In this document: positions 26,581-37,859 of the stretch, in pieces
Position numbering within the stretch: the first letter of the stretch is position 1
How the letters are laid out: the number at the start of each line of letters is the position of its first letter
Source: Sipunculus nudus
Lineage: Eukaryota > Annelida > Sipuncula > Golfingiida > Sipunculidae
Direction: 5' to 3'
DNA length: 64,000 bases
Assembly: GCA_026874595.1 (NCBI GenBank)
Contig: CM049310.1
Coordinates: forward strand, 18,576,058-18,640,057
Made by a program: the position numbers and the translations under genes
Notes under the pieces: generated by a model
Seen by the model: the letters and a program-made list of their open reading frames with translations, nothing else
Databases searched by the model: none
What the model was told of the DNA's origin: nothing

Positions 26581-26697
26581 ATATATACTGTTGAACAAGT
26601 CTGGGTATTCAGTAAAAACGTAATAAGTAGCAAACAGGCAGGCCTGTTTAGGTTCACAGAGCACCAGGCCCTCATTCGCCCGATAGGTCAGGCCATC

Positions 26698-26806
26698 TCA
26701 GGCGAAGTACATGACCTTGAGGGTTTCAGGGTGAACACTGATGGCTCGCGCCATGGAGGCAAAGTTCTGATCATCGCCATTGCTAGAATGGTGGCTCCCC
26801 TCCCCA
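26698..26806 (-). CDS. AGO: Argonaute, distal alternative terminal exon (tail B)
   Basis: Acceptor ttgttgtgtttcag|TG, then 109 bp to a TGA stop at 26700-26698. It encodes SGEGSHHSSNGDDQNFASMA then RAISVHPETLKVMYFA, again a complete Argonaute end. Versus tail A, 24 of 36 residues are identical and about 66% of bases by hand count, with no gaps and many third-position differences in the conserved part. That implies an old duplication kept under purifying selection rather than an assembly artefact or a dead copy. The serine patch is rearranged: Ser at the 828, 831 and 832 positions, His at 830, Gly at 834, followed by acidic DD. Use requires skipping the proximal exon. Confidence 0.92.
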
Positions 26807-27284
26807 CTGAAACACAACAAAGCAACACTTTGGGTGTCAGGTCTATACTGGCACCTTGAGCTTGGTGAAGCACCATTCACTGATTACCACATATTTTTGT
26901 CAGTTAAAATAGAAGAGACAGCCATGAACATACTGCTTAATGCAGCTATATTCACATTTTGTGATGACTAAATTGAGCATATACCCACAAATGACCAAAT
27001 TAAAATCTGATGACATGTGACAGGTCATGTGACCAATGCTGTCATTTTGATTGGTGGAATCAGAGAATGGTGCTTCTGTAATATTGGGGTCTATTTGCAT
27101 AAAATAACAAGCAATGTCAAGTACTTAGCTGCATAAAATGGTTTGCTCTGACATGCTGAGGGATGGTAGGAAGGGTGGCTGATGCAAAAAGGCTTTTTTG
27201 GTGGTATTGTGAGGGCAAAAGCTGCACATGAGAGGAAGGGTGGGGGTTGCCTATCGCCTTCATTTGCAGCTCTTCACGTCTGCC

Positions 27285-27393
27285 CTATGCAAAGTACATG
27301 ACCTTCACCGTATCAGGATGCACAACTATAGCCCTCGCCATCACTGCCAGATTTCTCTCTTCGCTGTTTCCCGAATACTGGCTGCCCTCGCCA
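27285..27393 (-). CDS. AGO: Argonaute, proximal alternative terminal exon (tail A)
   Basis: Acceptor ttattgcatttcag|TG, then 109 bp to a TAG stop at 27287-27285. With the split Ser codon from 39183 it encodes SGEGSQYSGNSEERNLAVMA then RAIVVHPDTVKVMYFA. This is a complete Argonaute C-terminus ending in the conserved MYFA. The patch S-GEG-S-QY-S-GN-S matches four of the five CK1-phosphorylated positions of human AGO2 (S824, S828, S831, S834), with Tyr in place of Thr830. No stop, gap or frameshift. A second terminal exon of identical length and phase lies 478 bp downstream, so the two are probably alternatives. No clear AATAAA was seen between them. Confidence 0.92.
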
Positions 27394-28099
27394 CTGAAAT
27401 GCAATAAGGAATCAAAAATCTATCCTAAGTAAATCTAGTTCTGACACACGGAATGGAGTTCGCAGAGTTGAGGGTATCCATGACCTCAGGGCATATACTT
27501 AACTATTAAAGATTCTAATTAAACAAACTACAGTGAATTTCCAAGGTGCATAATTAACATGGACATTTTGGCAAATTTTAGAAAAATGAACCCAAAGATG
27601 GTTAATTACATTTAAAATTATAAATAAGTTTAGCAGGTCTCACAACGTTCACTTTTTTGCTAAGACACACTGCAAGGTGCTACCATAGTCTTAAAGAACC
27701 ACAAAAAATGACGAATGAGTGTGACTCATATGTACCTTTTTACTCGTCTGTGATTGTCTATGATTTCCTGTGATATGCCCAGACAAATCCACAATTTTTG
27801 AACATGACAAAAACCCAAGAATTTGCTACAATTTCCAATGCTATGATTTGCTATGACTCAAACATAGCAATTTCATATGATATAAGAGAAAATCACAGGA
27901 ATCGTAGGATATCCCTCAGTGGAAGGCCTGCTTTCAACAGAAGAATACAAAACTTAGGAACATTTCTTTGAACAATGGAAGGGGCGGAGGTGAAAGAAAA
28001 TATTTACTTTGGTAAATCCTGCACCACCATAAAATGGCACTTTTATATATAAAAGAAAGTTCAAGTCTCTACAGTGTATTTACTGAAATGTCAAAGTAA
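27394..28099. other. Argonaute intron next to the alternative terminal exons
   Basis: Unique-looking intron sequence immediately upstream (in Argonaute sense) of the proximal terminal exon. No repeat family recognised. If splice choice is regulated by intronic elements, they would be expected here or in 26807-27284. Confidence 0.5.
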
Positions 28100-29034
28100 C
28101 TAGATATTTCTTGGCACCGCAGGTGCCAAAGTATCCCCAGACAATTAATCCCCCCCCCCCCCCTTTAAGAATAGGCCCCCCATCTTCAGCAACAATTAAT
28201 ATCAGACCACACTCATAGAAAAGGTCACTCTCATAGAAAAGGTCATGACCCCAATTTCAATATACATCATCCCATAACCCATGTCTATGTATATGCATAA
28301 TATGAAAGAAATCTGTCCATTAGTTTTTGACTTATAATGCTCACAGTGCTGTTAAGTGGCAATGATGGGGTATTAAACGGCACAAAAACAAGTAAAAGAA
28401 TAACAGGTGGCGCTATCAGTGTCCGGTACATGACAACACTATCTAAGATCTTCGGCCAAGTTGATTTTTGGACCAATCAATGCATCCCTTATTAAGTTCT
28501 TAATGATTTTGTGTAATTTTCACCATATACGGCAATATTCAAGGTCAAGGCCACTGTAATAGGAAAGGTCATGACCCCAATATAAATAAACATCATCCCA
28601 TAACCCATATCTATGTATATGCATAATATAAAAGAAATCTGTCCATTAGTTTTTGACTTATAATGCTCACCGTACTGTCAAGTAGCAATTTTCGGGGTAT
28701 TAAACAGCTGGAAAACAAGTAAAGAATAATAGGTGGCGCCACCAGTTTCTGGAACATAACAACCCTATCCATGATCTTCGATCAACTTGATTTTGGGATC
28801 AATCCATGCAAGATTTCTTGAGATATTTAAGAATTTGTGTGATTTTCCCCAAAATTGGACCTATTCAAGGTCAATGACACTCTCCTATTCAAGGTCATGA
28901 CCTCATTTTAAATAGGAGTCGTCCTCTCACCCATATCTATACATATACCAGGTTTGGTAAAGATCCATGAAATATTTTTTGAGTTATTGCGCCAACAAGA
29001 TTTATATGTGGCGGCGGCAGCGGGACTGGTATAA

Positions 29035-31637
29035 CAAAGGACCTGTGGGTCACAGCGCTCAGCTGTTATATATAATAAAAAATATGATTTAGAAATGAGG
29101 CACATGGTGGTTTTGTGTGGTACCGTAAAAGTCGTTGCAGAAGTCGCGACTTGTACTAGGAAATCAAATTCTTAAAACTAGAATTTTCTAGCAAAGTCGG
29201 GGTGCGACTTGTAATACGTATGTATCCTGTTTCAGTCAGCTTTCCCGGTACATGGAACGACGTCAGTTGAGTGATGATCGGCGATACCTTAAACCAGTGC
29301 TTTGTGAAACGTCTTTCCCCAATAATTTACACTTTTAATCATCTCTTGGGCCTTATATTTTGTGAACTGACGGAATTTTCATTTTATTAACATAAAATGC
29401 AAATTTTAAATTTGCCCAGTTCAAGGCCTACCCATTGTGACAAGCCGCAATTCAAGTGACTTCCTAATCTGCGTTACTGTAATATCATGAGTCAATTTGA
29501 CGCATATGCCAGTCTGCCGCTCTTTGATGTACATTTTCTTTCCGGTTAACTATATGGGTATGCTTGTCATTAAGAAAAACTCGCGGTTCCATATCCGTTT
29601 ATGCATGTAAAGTTGCGTGTCATTCAAGCTTGATCCTCTACAGACACGTCGTGAATTCTTTTGCCTGCCCGGTTGATCGCTGAATACCAGCTGACCTTTG
29701 AAGCCGTGTAGCGGAAATTCAAGCCCCGGGTCACCTGTGCAATGACCTTTACATCCCAATGTCAACTAAGCCTTCCGTGACTGATATCCACAGTTAAAAA
29801 CTCTCATATTAAGAACCGTTAGGTCACTGTCACCATCTCGTGGTTTTCAAACGTTTTGGATAACAAAGTTATAACGTTTTACGTGAGCTGCAAATATACG
29901 ATTTGCTTCGTGTGTTACCCGTGTCTCTTTCAGGACGATCGTATGCCCGGTCAACAATATGGCGGCACGCATGCATTACGGTCAATCGTGCGTTGAGGTA
30001 TTCGTGATTTTTTTTAATGAAGACACATTAATCAATACAATGAAATAACAACATACAGGTATATATTTTATTTACTTAAAATGCCACATACGTACCAAAA
30101 TTCCACGGGAACCGGCATCGTTTGGTGTCATGACGGGTCTAGTTCAACACGGGTGAGTTTGCCATACATCCAAGCAATTTGAATATAATCACTAATAACG
30201 ATGGAAATTGGGTTTTCGAGATAAAAAAAAATCATTAGTCTCAGTAAATATAATACCTGTAAATTCAATGATTTTTTTTAACTGACCGGTCAATAAAGCG
30301 TTCATTATCCCCTTGTTGACTGACATATATTTCAGTGATTTCAGTTATACCGTGCATGTGCCGCGCCTAGATGGTAGGTTTTAACAATTAATTCAAGGGT
30401 TACTAAATTCAGTTTTAGAGCCCATTTCAGAAATTAGATGAATAAATTTAAACTAAATTATTCTTTCCATCTTTCAGTTGTCTTAAGTAGGTTAAAATCA
30501 TGCCCAATGCGACGGATTGGGACTCGTCACGCGTACGCAAACTAATCATAGTCTAATGAATCCACCCTACGTTTGACGATCTTTAACGAATTAAAGAGTT
30601 GCTCGATTGTGATAGTATTTTGCCTCAGACTCTTTTAGTTTATTATTACAGTCATTTAACTTGATATTTGCATTCTAATGTTACTTAACCTAGTAAGAAA
30701 CGGCAACAGTGACATCGTTTCACAGCACAAATTGTTATCCGACGCAGCTGACTTTGGCACTGTACAAATCTTACCTGACAATTGAACCCCGACTTAATAT
30801 GTTAAGATTCTGTTGTTATTCCTTAAATATAAGCATTGTATTAAAGCTGTCCAATTTTTTTTATGTTTAAATGGTTTTTTATTAGTTTATAAACCACATA
30901 AGTACTACGGGGACGTTGGTTGTAGTCTTGCATCGCAAAGAATGATACTAAAATTTCATATGTATCAGGTGGTTGGGACGCCTCTGAAGTCTGGGTGCGA
31001 CCTATATTATGGACTTTTCCTGAAACTAAACTTGATAAGCTATTACCATGGGGATCCTAAAAGTCAGGGTGCGACTTGTACTAAGGATGCGACTTCTGCA
31101 ACGACTTTTACGGTAATAAGTATAAGCTGTATTATGAGTTGTTGTTGTTGTTTAGCTTATGTATGATTTTGATAGTACCTTTGGAGACAGAGAAGAGAAT
31201 TGATTTCATTTATTTTATTAACAAATGGAGTACTATTGTCACACAGATTTTGACTTGGCCATATAACTTATAAGCAGAACATATAATATAAGAGTTTAAC
31301 TATTTATTAAAAAAAATTACAAATATTGTCCCAGATGTGATTTTTATTAAAAATAATAAGAGAATCGTATGATTTTTTAAATGAAATATACAGTAAATGA
31401 AATGATTATTAAAATAAGATTATAGAATATATTCATGAATGCATTCATGAATACATTTTGAAAGTATTTGCACTGGTATTCAAATACTTTCATTTTTACC
31501 TGAATTCCCATTCTTATGCAAGAAATTTTATAATGGAGTACATATTCATATTCATTTACATTTGCCAAGTATTCGCACCATGTCTGGTATTTATTCAGTT
31601 TTAGTCAAACAATGTTGTTGAGAATCCAGAATATAAA
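29035..31637 (-). mobile_element. Helentron-like element, family 2, nested and itself interrupted
   Basis: Starts CAAAGGACCTGTGGGTCACAG, a decayed version of the family 2 end. It matches 4447-5055 closely (gaaatgaggcacatg.tggttttgtgtggta, then ataagctgtattatgagttg). At 29121 this match is interrupted by the TIR element and resumes at 31114. It gives way to another family 2 end at 31638. Confidence 0.65.
29123..31113. mobile_element. TIR DNA transposon, TA target, non-autonomous
   Basis: Terminal inverted repeats of 25 bp, perfect, beginning CCGTAAAAGTCGTTGCAG (29123-29147 and 31089-31113), flanked by TA on both sides. The uninterrupted sequence at 4540 shows the empty site (tgtggtaaaaaatataagc). 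Subterminal gcgacttgtact motifs occur at both ends in inverted order. Its terminal CCGTA and TA target resemble the element at 13917. No transposase frame is found. Confidence 0.82.
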
Positions 31638-33539
31638 CAAAAGACCAATGGGTCACGACAACCAGCTTAAGTTTGACATTTTTGCAAATGCAATATATGA
31701 AAAATATTCTATTGTAATGTTTTTCATTTATATAAGCATATGAGAAGCTAAGAGGAAAGGGCCCTCCTACTTGGTTATAGTAAAGTTCTCAATATATGAT
31801 TGCAAACTAATACTCTGACAAGACTGTCATAAAGAAAAACAGTAAAAGTTTTGATATACTGTGATGCATATGAAAAATTTACAGATGGACAGGCAAGTGG
31901 ACAGAATGGACTAATACCTTTATTTCACTTTCAAGGGAATAATGCATTTAAGTTTATATATAAGCCTATTTTTTTAGCATATCCACTTTTTTCATTAATA
32001 GTTTTTATCTGATTCATTTTTTTTTATTTACAAGTGTTATAAATTTGTAATATAAAAACTGAAAATATAAGTTAAAATATTAGAATTCTAAGTTGCAATC
32101 ATTATATATCCAGATTGTAGCTCATATTGGGTCATATTATGCATACACATATATTTTATTATTTTTAAATCAAACGTTTAAACTGAATGTAAAAGAAAAT
32201 AATGCCACAACATGGCATCTACAAAATTATTCCTTGAATCCCTATTAAAAAGTTTTGCACATTGGAGTTTTCAGTACATGCTTAATTTTATTCACCGAAA
32301 TAAAATAAAAGATTCAGTACATTTGATAAAATAAAAACATCTTTTCAAATAAAGTATACACACTGTTGGTTGAATGAGGGACAAACAATATCATTATGCT
32401 AATTACAATCACAGCTATAATTAATAACTGGAATTAATAGTCAATTTCACACCTGGTGAAGTTTTACTCTTCTGAAGTAAAGCATTACTTATCTGATGAA
32501 CATCCACACTTTCATAGCAATACATCACTTTGTGGACACAATTAAATGTGCACTTTAATCATTGTAACCCTGGTGGTACAATACAAAATCTAAAATGTAG
32601 CATGTCCAAGAATAAAATAAAATACAGAAAATGATAACATTCATCTAGTTTATGCACCAGCTGGGGGGGGGGGGTGTGAGTGCAGGGCAGAGGGGAAGCC
32701 TGCTAGTAGAGGCCAAGCTGGGCCAAGGCAAGCTGCCTGGGGTGGGTAACATAATGCAAGTGAAGGCTGTACAACTAGGTGGGCCAGATGTAAACAACAC
32801 TTGACATGGTGTATGAAAACTTGAATAAAAGCTACTCTTTTCAAACAATTTCTTTGAAATTTCAGATTTTAAAAGATTAAATCCTTATGTATATATGCTG
32901 TGAAAATTAAATCAACAGTGCTTACAGGGAAAAAATGTGCCACTGCCAAATTTGGACAAAATTTAAGGTATTGATTTTTTATTTATTCTTATAACTTGAA
33001 AAATTTGCAAAATTCAGATCTAATTTTGGGTAAACAATTGAATCTTGATTAAATAAAGTTATATTCCTAAAAAAAAGTCTCCAGCTTCAGCAATGCTCAT
33101 GTTTGGTGAGCAAATATATTATCTGATTTTTAAAAAATTGCATTATATTTGGGCCTATATCTTCAAAATAATACCCAATACTGACCTAATTTTTGGTATG
33201 TGCACAGAAAATGTACGGAAGAATATGAATACTAAATATGATCAAAAACAGATAAGTGGTTTTGATATTAGGCAGCCTTGAAGTGTAACAATGGCTTTTT
33301 TATGGAAAACGGAGGTTTTTCCTTAATATCTCGAAGGAACGAAGTTCTAATGACCAAATTTTTCGGTATGGTAGGAGATTTTGGGGACATCTAATGGTAT
33401 GCAGAATTTTGGATTCATAGGTCCAACGGTTTTAAAATGTGCCCTGTTAACGGACGGATGGCCGGACGGACGTATGGACGGAGGACGGACAAAGGACCAC
33501 GACTATAGCTCAGATGACTTATAGTCAGCTGAGCTAAAA
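31638..33539 (-). mobile_element. Helentron-like element, family 2
   Basis: The 3' end is marked by GACCAATGGGTCACGAC near 31642. The 5' end is hairpin AGCTCAG...CTGAGCT at 33508-33537, preceded by a GGACGGACG tract. It is collinear with the copy at 42694-44265, sharing aggggaagcctgctagta and tatggtaggagattttgggg. Confidence 0.7.
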
Positions 33540-33576
33540 ACATAGTATCCCCCGACTTTGTCTTGGGATACAATAA

Positions 33577-36244
33577 TTATTTCCTGTGGATATTTCCTTG
33601 AAAATTACAATAGAACAGACCAGAGCTGCTGAAATCAACTGGGAGGAAACCCCTGAATCAGCCAAATAATTGGTAACTGTTTTTGATATATGAGGAGTAC
33701 AGTCAGATGTAGGGCTGAAAGGAGCACTTGAGTACTTGAGTCTGGGTAATACTTACCCAAGTACTGGAGTCCAAAATTTGAACATGAGTACTTGTGTATG
33801 TACATGCATATCTGCATATTACAGAAGTGGATCCAGGGGAAGGGTCAAGGGGGTCCGAACCCCCCTACCCTTGTTTTCAGCTGCTGCAATGTTCTTTTGA
33901 GGATTGCGGACCAATTTTTGCAGCCTGGACCCCCCCTTTTCCGTAGTTCTGCTGGGTTGAACCCTCCTTTTCCTAAATCCTGGATCTGCCCCTGTATTAC
34001 TGCAAATTTACGGGTAGTCTGTAGGCCTACTTATTCCTTATCGTAACCTGGCATAGGGCTCTAAACATATGCTAGTCAAATAACAGAGGTTTTGTTATGA
34101 CATATATCTATTCCTTCATTGGGATAAAATTAAGTTGTCACAAAGTCAAAGTTATGCATATTTTGCATGGGTAAACAGATGTCCATTTTATCTTTACTGC
34201 ATAACCATGGTAATGAGGACTTGAGTCCGAGTCAGGTAATGCCTATCAGGTACTCAAGTCAAAATTTTGTACCCTTTTCAGCCCTAGTCAGAAGGCGATG
34301 GGTCTCAATCATTTGAGTTGTCCCAAAGTTGAAATTTAAAGCTCAAAATAAATTAACATCAGCCACAAGGTGTCTCACGTGTCATTTGATATTCATTTTA
34401 AGCAGCTTATTCAGTGAGCTGAAACTTTCAAAGCAGGGCTGACTATTAGTAGACATTAATGTAGATTATAAATTGATGGTTCTCAGACTGCTTATCAATA
34501 CACTGAAATAAACTTGTAAAATTTCTTTAAATGACTGCATAAACTTCATAATGAGGGTAAAACTTTTGTTCATACAGTGGTAGCTGAGTAGATACACATT
34601 TTGATCACATGATTTTTAATAAATAATGATGTCAACAGAAATTTGTTTTTTTTTTTATTTTTAAGCTGAATGTAATTTGCCATAAAATAAAATTATATAA
34701 ACAGGCTCTTTTTTACTTTACTTCAATGATTTTCTTTTAAAACTAATTACGTGGTATCACATTGTGCATCCAGTTTTTAATTTTAAACATGCGACACTTG
34801 TTCTTGTTGGTCTGATAACACAGGGCCATGAATCAGACCAACAAGAGTGAGTGTCTTTGGGTAAATCAACTGATCACTTCCAGCTGGAATTGTCACCTGG
34901 AAACCCATGTGTGAATAAACCTTTAAGTTAAATCTAGGTGACAGCAAGAAAATCTAGTCTTAAAAGCATTTGCTCAATCAAAATGCTTGTCACACTTCAC
35001 ATCCAAAGAAATTGTTGAAAAAAATTCAATACCCTGTTACTCTAATTTTTCAGCATCATAACTGGAAACAAAGAAGCTGATGTATATTCAGCAAAGAAAT
35101 ATAATTGCCTAGTGAGAAGAACAAGCTCAGTTATTTATTCAATGTGAGTGATAACAGTTCACGCAAGTATTGAAAATGTCTACAGACCAACCAATATTCT
35201 GCAAAATGCATAAGTAGTTTAGAGACCAACACAGGTGTTTGTGAGGAACACATGGTTTTGTGACCAACACATGAATCTGTGATCAACACATGGATTTGTG
35301 ACCAACATGTTTTTTTTTTGTAACCAACACATGGATTTGTGACCAAAACATGCTTTGTTACAACACAAGGTTTTGTGACCAACACAAGGGTTTGTGACCA
35401 ACACAGGTTTTTTTACCAACACATGGGTTTGTGACCAAATTATGGATTTGAAACCAATACATGGATTTGTGACCAACACAGAGATATATGCATAATGCTT
35501 GCATGAGACAAAGGCTATTGCGACAAATGTCAGACTGTAAAATTACTGATAAATACCATGCTGTGTGCTGAAGTGAATTCATGAAAATGTGGAATGATTA
35601 CAAGACCAGTGATGGTAGAGTCATTGTGCTAGAAGTGATAGCAGTATTGGTGACTAGTTTGATCATGATTCGATACCCCCTGCCCCCCCCCCCCCAATCT
35701 CAACCTAGAGAAAGAAAATAAAATTTAATGTTAAATACTCATATTAGTCACCTATTACAGGAGAAACCATTAAAGGCGAGATTATTTACGTCAATTTAAG
35801 GAAGATCTACGTTTATGATATTTTGCAAAAAAGTGACAGAAAATATACAAAATCTGTTTAAAATATCTGTTTGACAATGTCCTAAGAACTGATAGGCATG
35901 TAACCTTAAAATGTACATGCCGTCTCAAAAACAGAAGTCACACCTAAAATTGTTTTTTTTCTCTTGATTAGCAAGGTATTTCAAAGTGTTAATTAATAGC
36001 TCACTGATTATCACAGGAACTGAGTGTCCAGATTTCTTCACCATGCAAGGTAGTAAAATGGTGTGCATTTAAATTTTTTAAATCATTTTTGTATATGCTA
36101 AAATCACTGTGACACATAATTTGGGCATGGTTGAGAAAAAATATGGGTGAAAATGAATATATTATGACAATATGACCTGAGATGCTCTTACAGCCATGAT
36201 TAAAAATAGATACTGCATTTTGGAGAAATAATATAACATTAATA
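33577..36244. other. Argonaute intron, mostly unrecognised
   Basis: AT-rich intron DNA. It holds the short-period minisatellite at 35219-35482 and a C-rich tract at about 35682-35695 (G-rich in the transcript). No coding evidence; open frames across the minisatellite are artefacts of the repeat. Confidence 0.5.
35219..35482. repeat. Minisatellite of ~20 bp units
   Basis: About a dozen imperfect copies of tttgtgaccaacacatgga. Unit length varies between about 17 and 23 bp. It creates repetitive minus-strand frames that are not genes. Confidence 0.88.
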
Positions 36245-37683
36245 CAAGGCCTACAGGCCTAATGCGAACCTGTGCATTGGGAAAAACACCAGGTATAATG
36301 CTTCAATACTGGACCATTACTTTTCATTTATATGAACAATGCAAGTACTAAACATTTTGAATAAGAAACAATTACACAAACATCACTGCTGAAATTCTGG
36401 CATGGGTGCACACAAAACTAAAAAGATTGTAGCTGGCACCACCAGTCTTGTATACAACGAAGCTATCAGAGATATATACATATGCCCAATTTCAGACTGA
36501 TATATCAAACAGCTCCTGAGAAAAACGCAGGGACACACACTGTGCAAAAGTCATTGTAGGTGGTGACACCTGTCTTGTGAGTGAGAAACCCATCAAAGAC
36601 ACATAGACAGGTCAAAATATTAGGCCAATACATCAAACTTACCTTGAGCCTGATGCATTGGGCTGACCAGGCTTAGGTGAGAAAGGCTGTTGCCCCGAGT
36701 GAACTGTGACAAATTGCTTGATCAGGCTACTGCACTGAGTGAACTCATGACCTGCACCTGGCTAGACTGAGTGAACTTTTGACCTGTACCTGGCTGCACT
36801 GAGTGAACTCTTGACCTGTTGCATAATCTGACACAGTTAGCAGTCTGCCAAAGCTATAAATAGAATGCAGCTACTGCACTGAATAAACTCCTGATCCATA
36901 CCTGGCTGCACTGAGTGAACTCTTGACCTGTTGCCTAATCTGATACAGTTGGCAGTCTGCCAAAGCTATAAATAGATCCAGACTGACCTCTAGCCTGTTG
37001 CCAAATCTGAAATAGTAGCCACACCATTGCATAAGCTCATGCAAGGGCCCTGCCCTGAGGGGCTTGACACCCATGAAGTGATCACATGGTGCCCATGAGG
37101 TTTTCCCATGTCATCCATGAGGTGATCACATGCCTTGTGCTTTGCTGCACTGATTGAACTCTTGACCTATATCTGGCTGCACTGAATGAACTCTTGATCT
37201 GTTGCCAAATCTGAAACAGTTGGCAGTTTCTCAACCTATTTATATATAAAGATAAGGATTCAATCTTGGCCTGTTGGTATATCTGTTTACATATACTGAA
37301 AGACTTTGGCTAAATTTTTTTTTTTTAAGCCGACATATTCATAAACTTTTTATCAAAATATCTAGAATAATAAAAGATGACAAATGACCCCCGTACAAAA
37401 AAAAGTCAATGCAGGTGGCGCCACCAATACCTGAATTTCATATATGACTCATGTGACCAACACTGGCAAAAAATTTGGTGAATATAGCTCCAGCCATTTC
37501 TGAGACTGTCATTTTAGTATGCTTTTTCGGACAAGTTCAACTTCCTGTAACTTGGCCAAAATTCACCAAACTTGAACCATTGGAACAAAATTGAGGGAGA
37601 TGGTATAAAGATTATTTCTGTATGGGTTAACGTAGAGAAGAAAACACCGCCACACCATCGCATTAGCTCACAGGTTCATTAAA
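36245..37683 (-). mobile_element. Helentron-like element, family 5
   Basis: The 3' end is CAAG (CTTG|T on the element strand) with palindrome AGGCCTACAGGCCT, then GCGAACCTGTG. The 5' end near 37683 has the inverted CACAGGTTC. The interior has an array of tgcactgagtgaactcttga units (about 36690-37210) and GGTGGCGCCACC at 37414. Related copies are at 52755, 57391 and 63573. Confidence 0.7.
37073..37135. repeat. Short tandem repeat of ~23 bp units with TGATCA
   Basis: Copies of cccatgaggtgatcacatg inside the family 5 element. The copy at 53470-53557 has about four units. Confidence 0.75.
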
Positions 37684-37859
37684 AATTATTACATATGCAT
37701 ATTGAATGCAAAATTGTAATACAGATACATCTCACTGATGGCAAAATCTTGAATTAATTTGACTATGGATACCAATTATTTATAATCCATGTACAGCCGT
37801 CTTTATATACCCACAGAGAGCTGTATACCTGTGATTATAAACATTGCCTGGCAAGAGGA

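Larger units (their letters stand above)
28100..33576 (-). mobile_element. Helentron-like element, family 4, split by nested insertions
   Basis: The minus-strand 3' end is CTAG at 28100-28103 with perfect hairpin TTGGCACC-GCA-GGTGCCAA (28111-28129), then GTATCCCCAGACAA. The matching 5' end (GTATCCC...TTGGGATAC) appears only at about 33545-33572. The element is interrupted at ~29034 after its GGCGGCGGC tract and resumes at ~33540 with aacatagtatccc. The intact family member at 39771-42230 shows these pieces adjacent. Two family 2 elements and a TIR element fill the gap. Confidence 0.68.

Noticed and set aside
26698-26806. Distal terminal exon as a pseudogene remnant
   Set aside because: No stop, gap or frameshift, a good acceptor, and the strongly conserved MARAI, VHP and KVMYFA segments are intact.
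26698-27393. The twin terminal exons as an assembly duplication or haplotype artefact
   Set aside because: The copies differ at about a third of bases, mostly in ways that preserve the protein, and their flanking introns are unrelated.
35131-35582. Minus-strand frames with repeated MLVTNPCVGH-like text
   Set aside because: Generated by the ~20 bp minisatellite; no start context, splice sites or homology.
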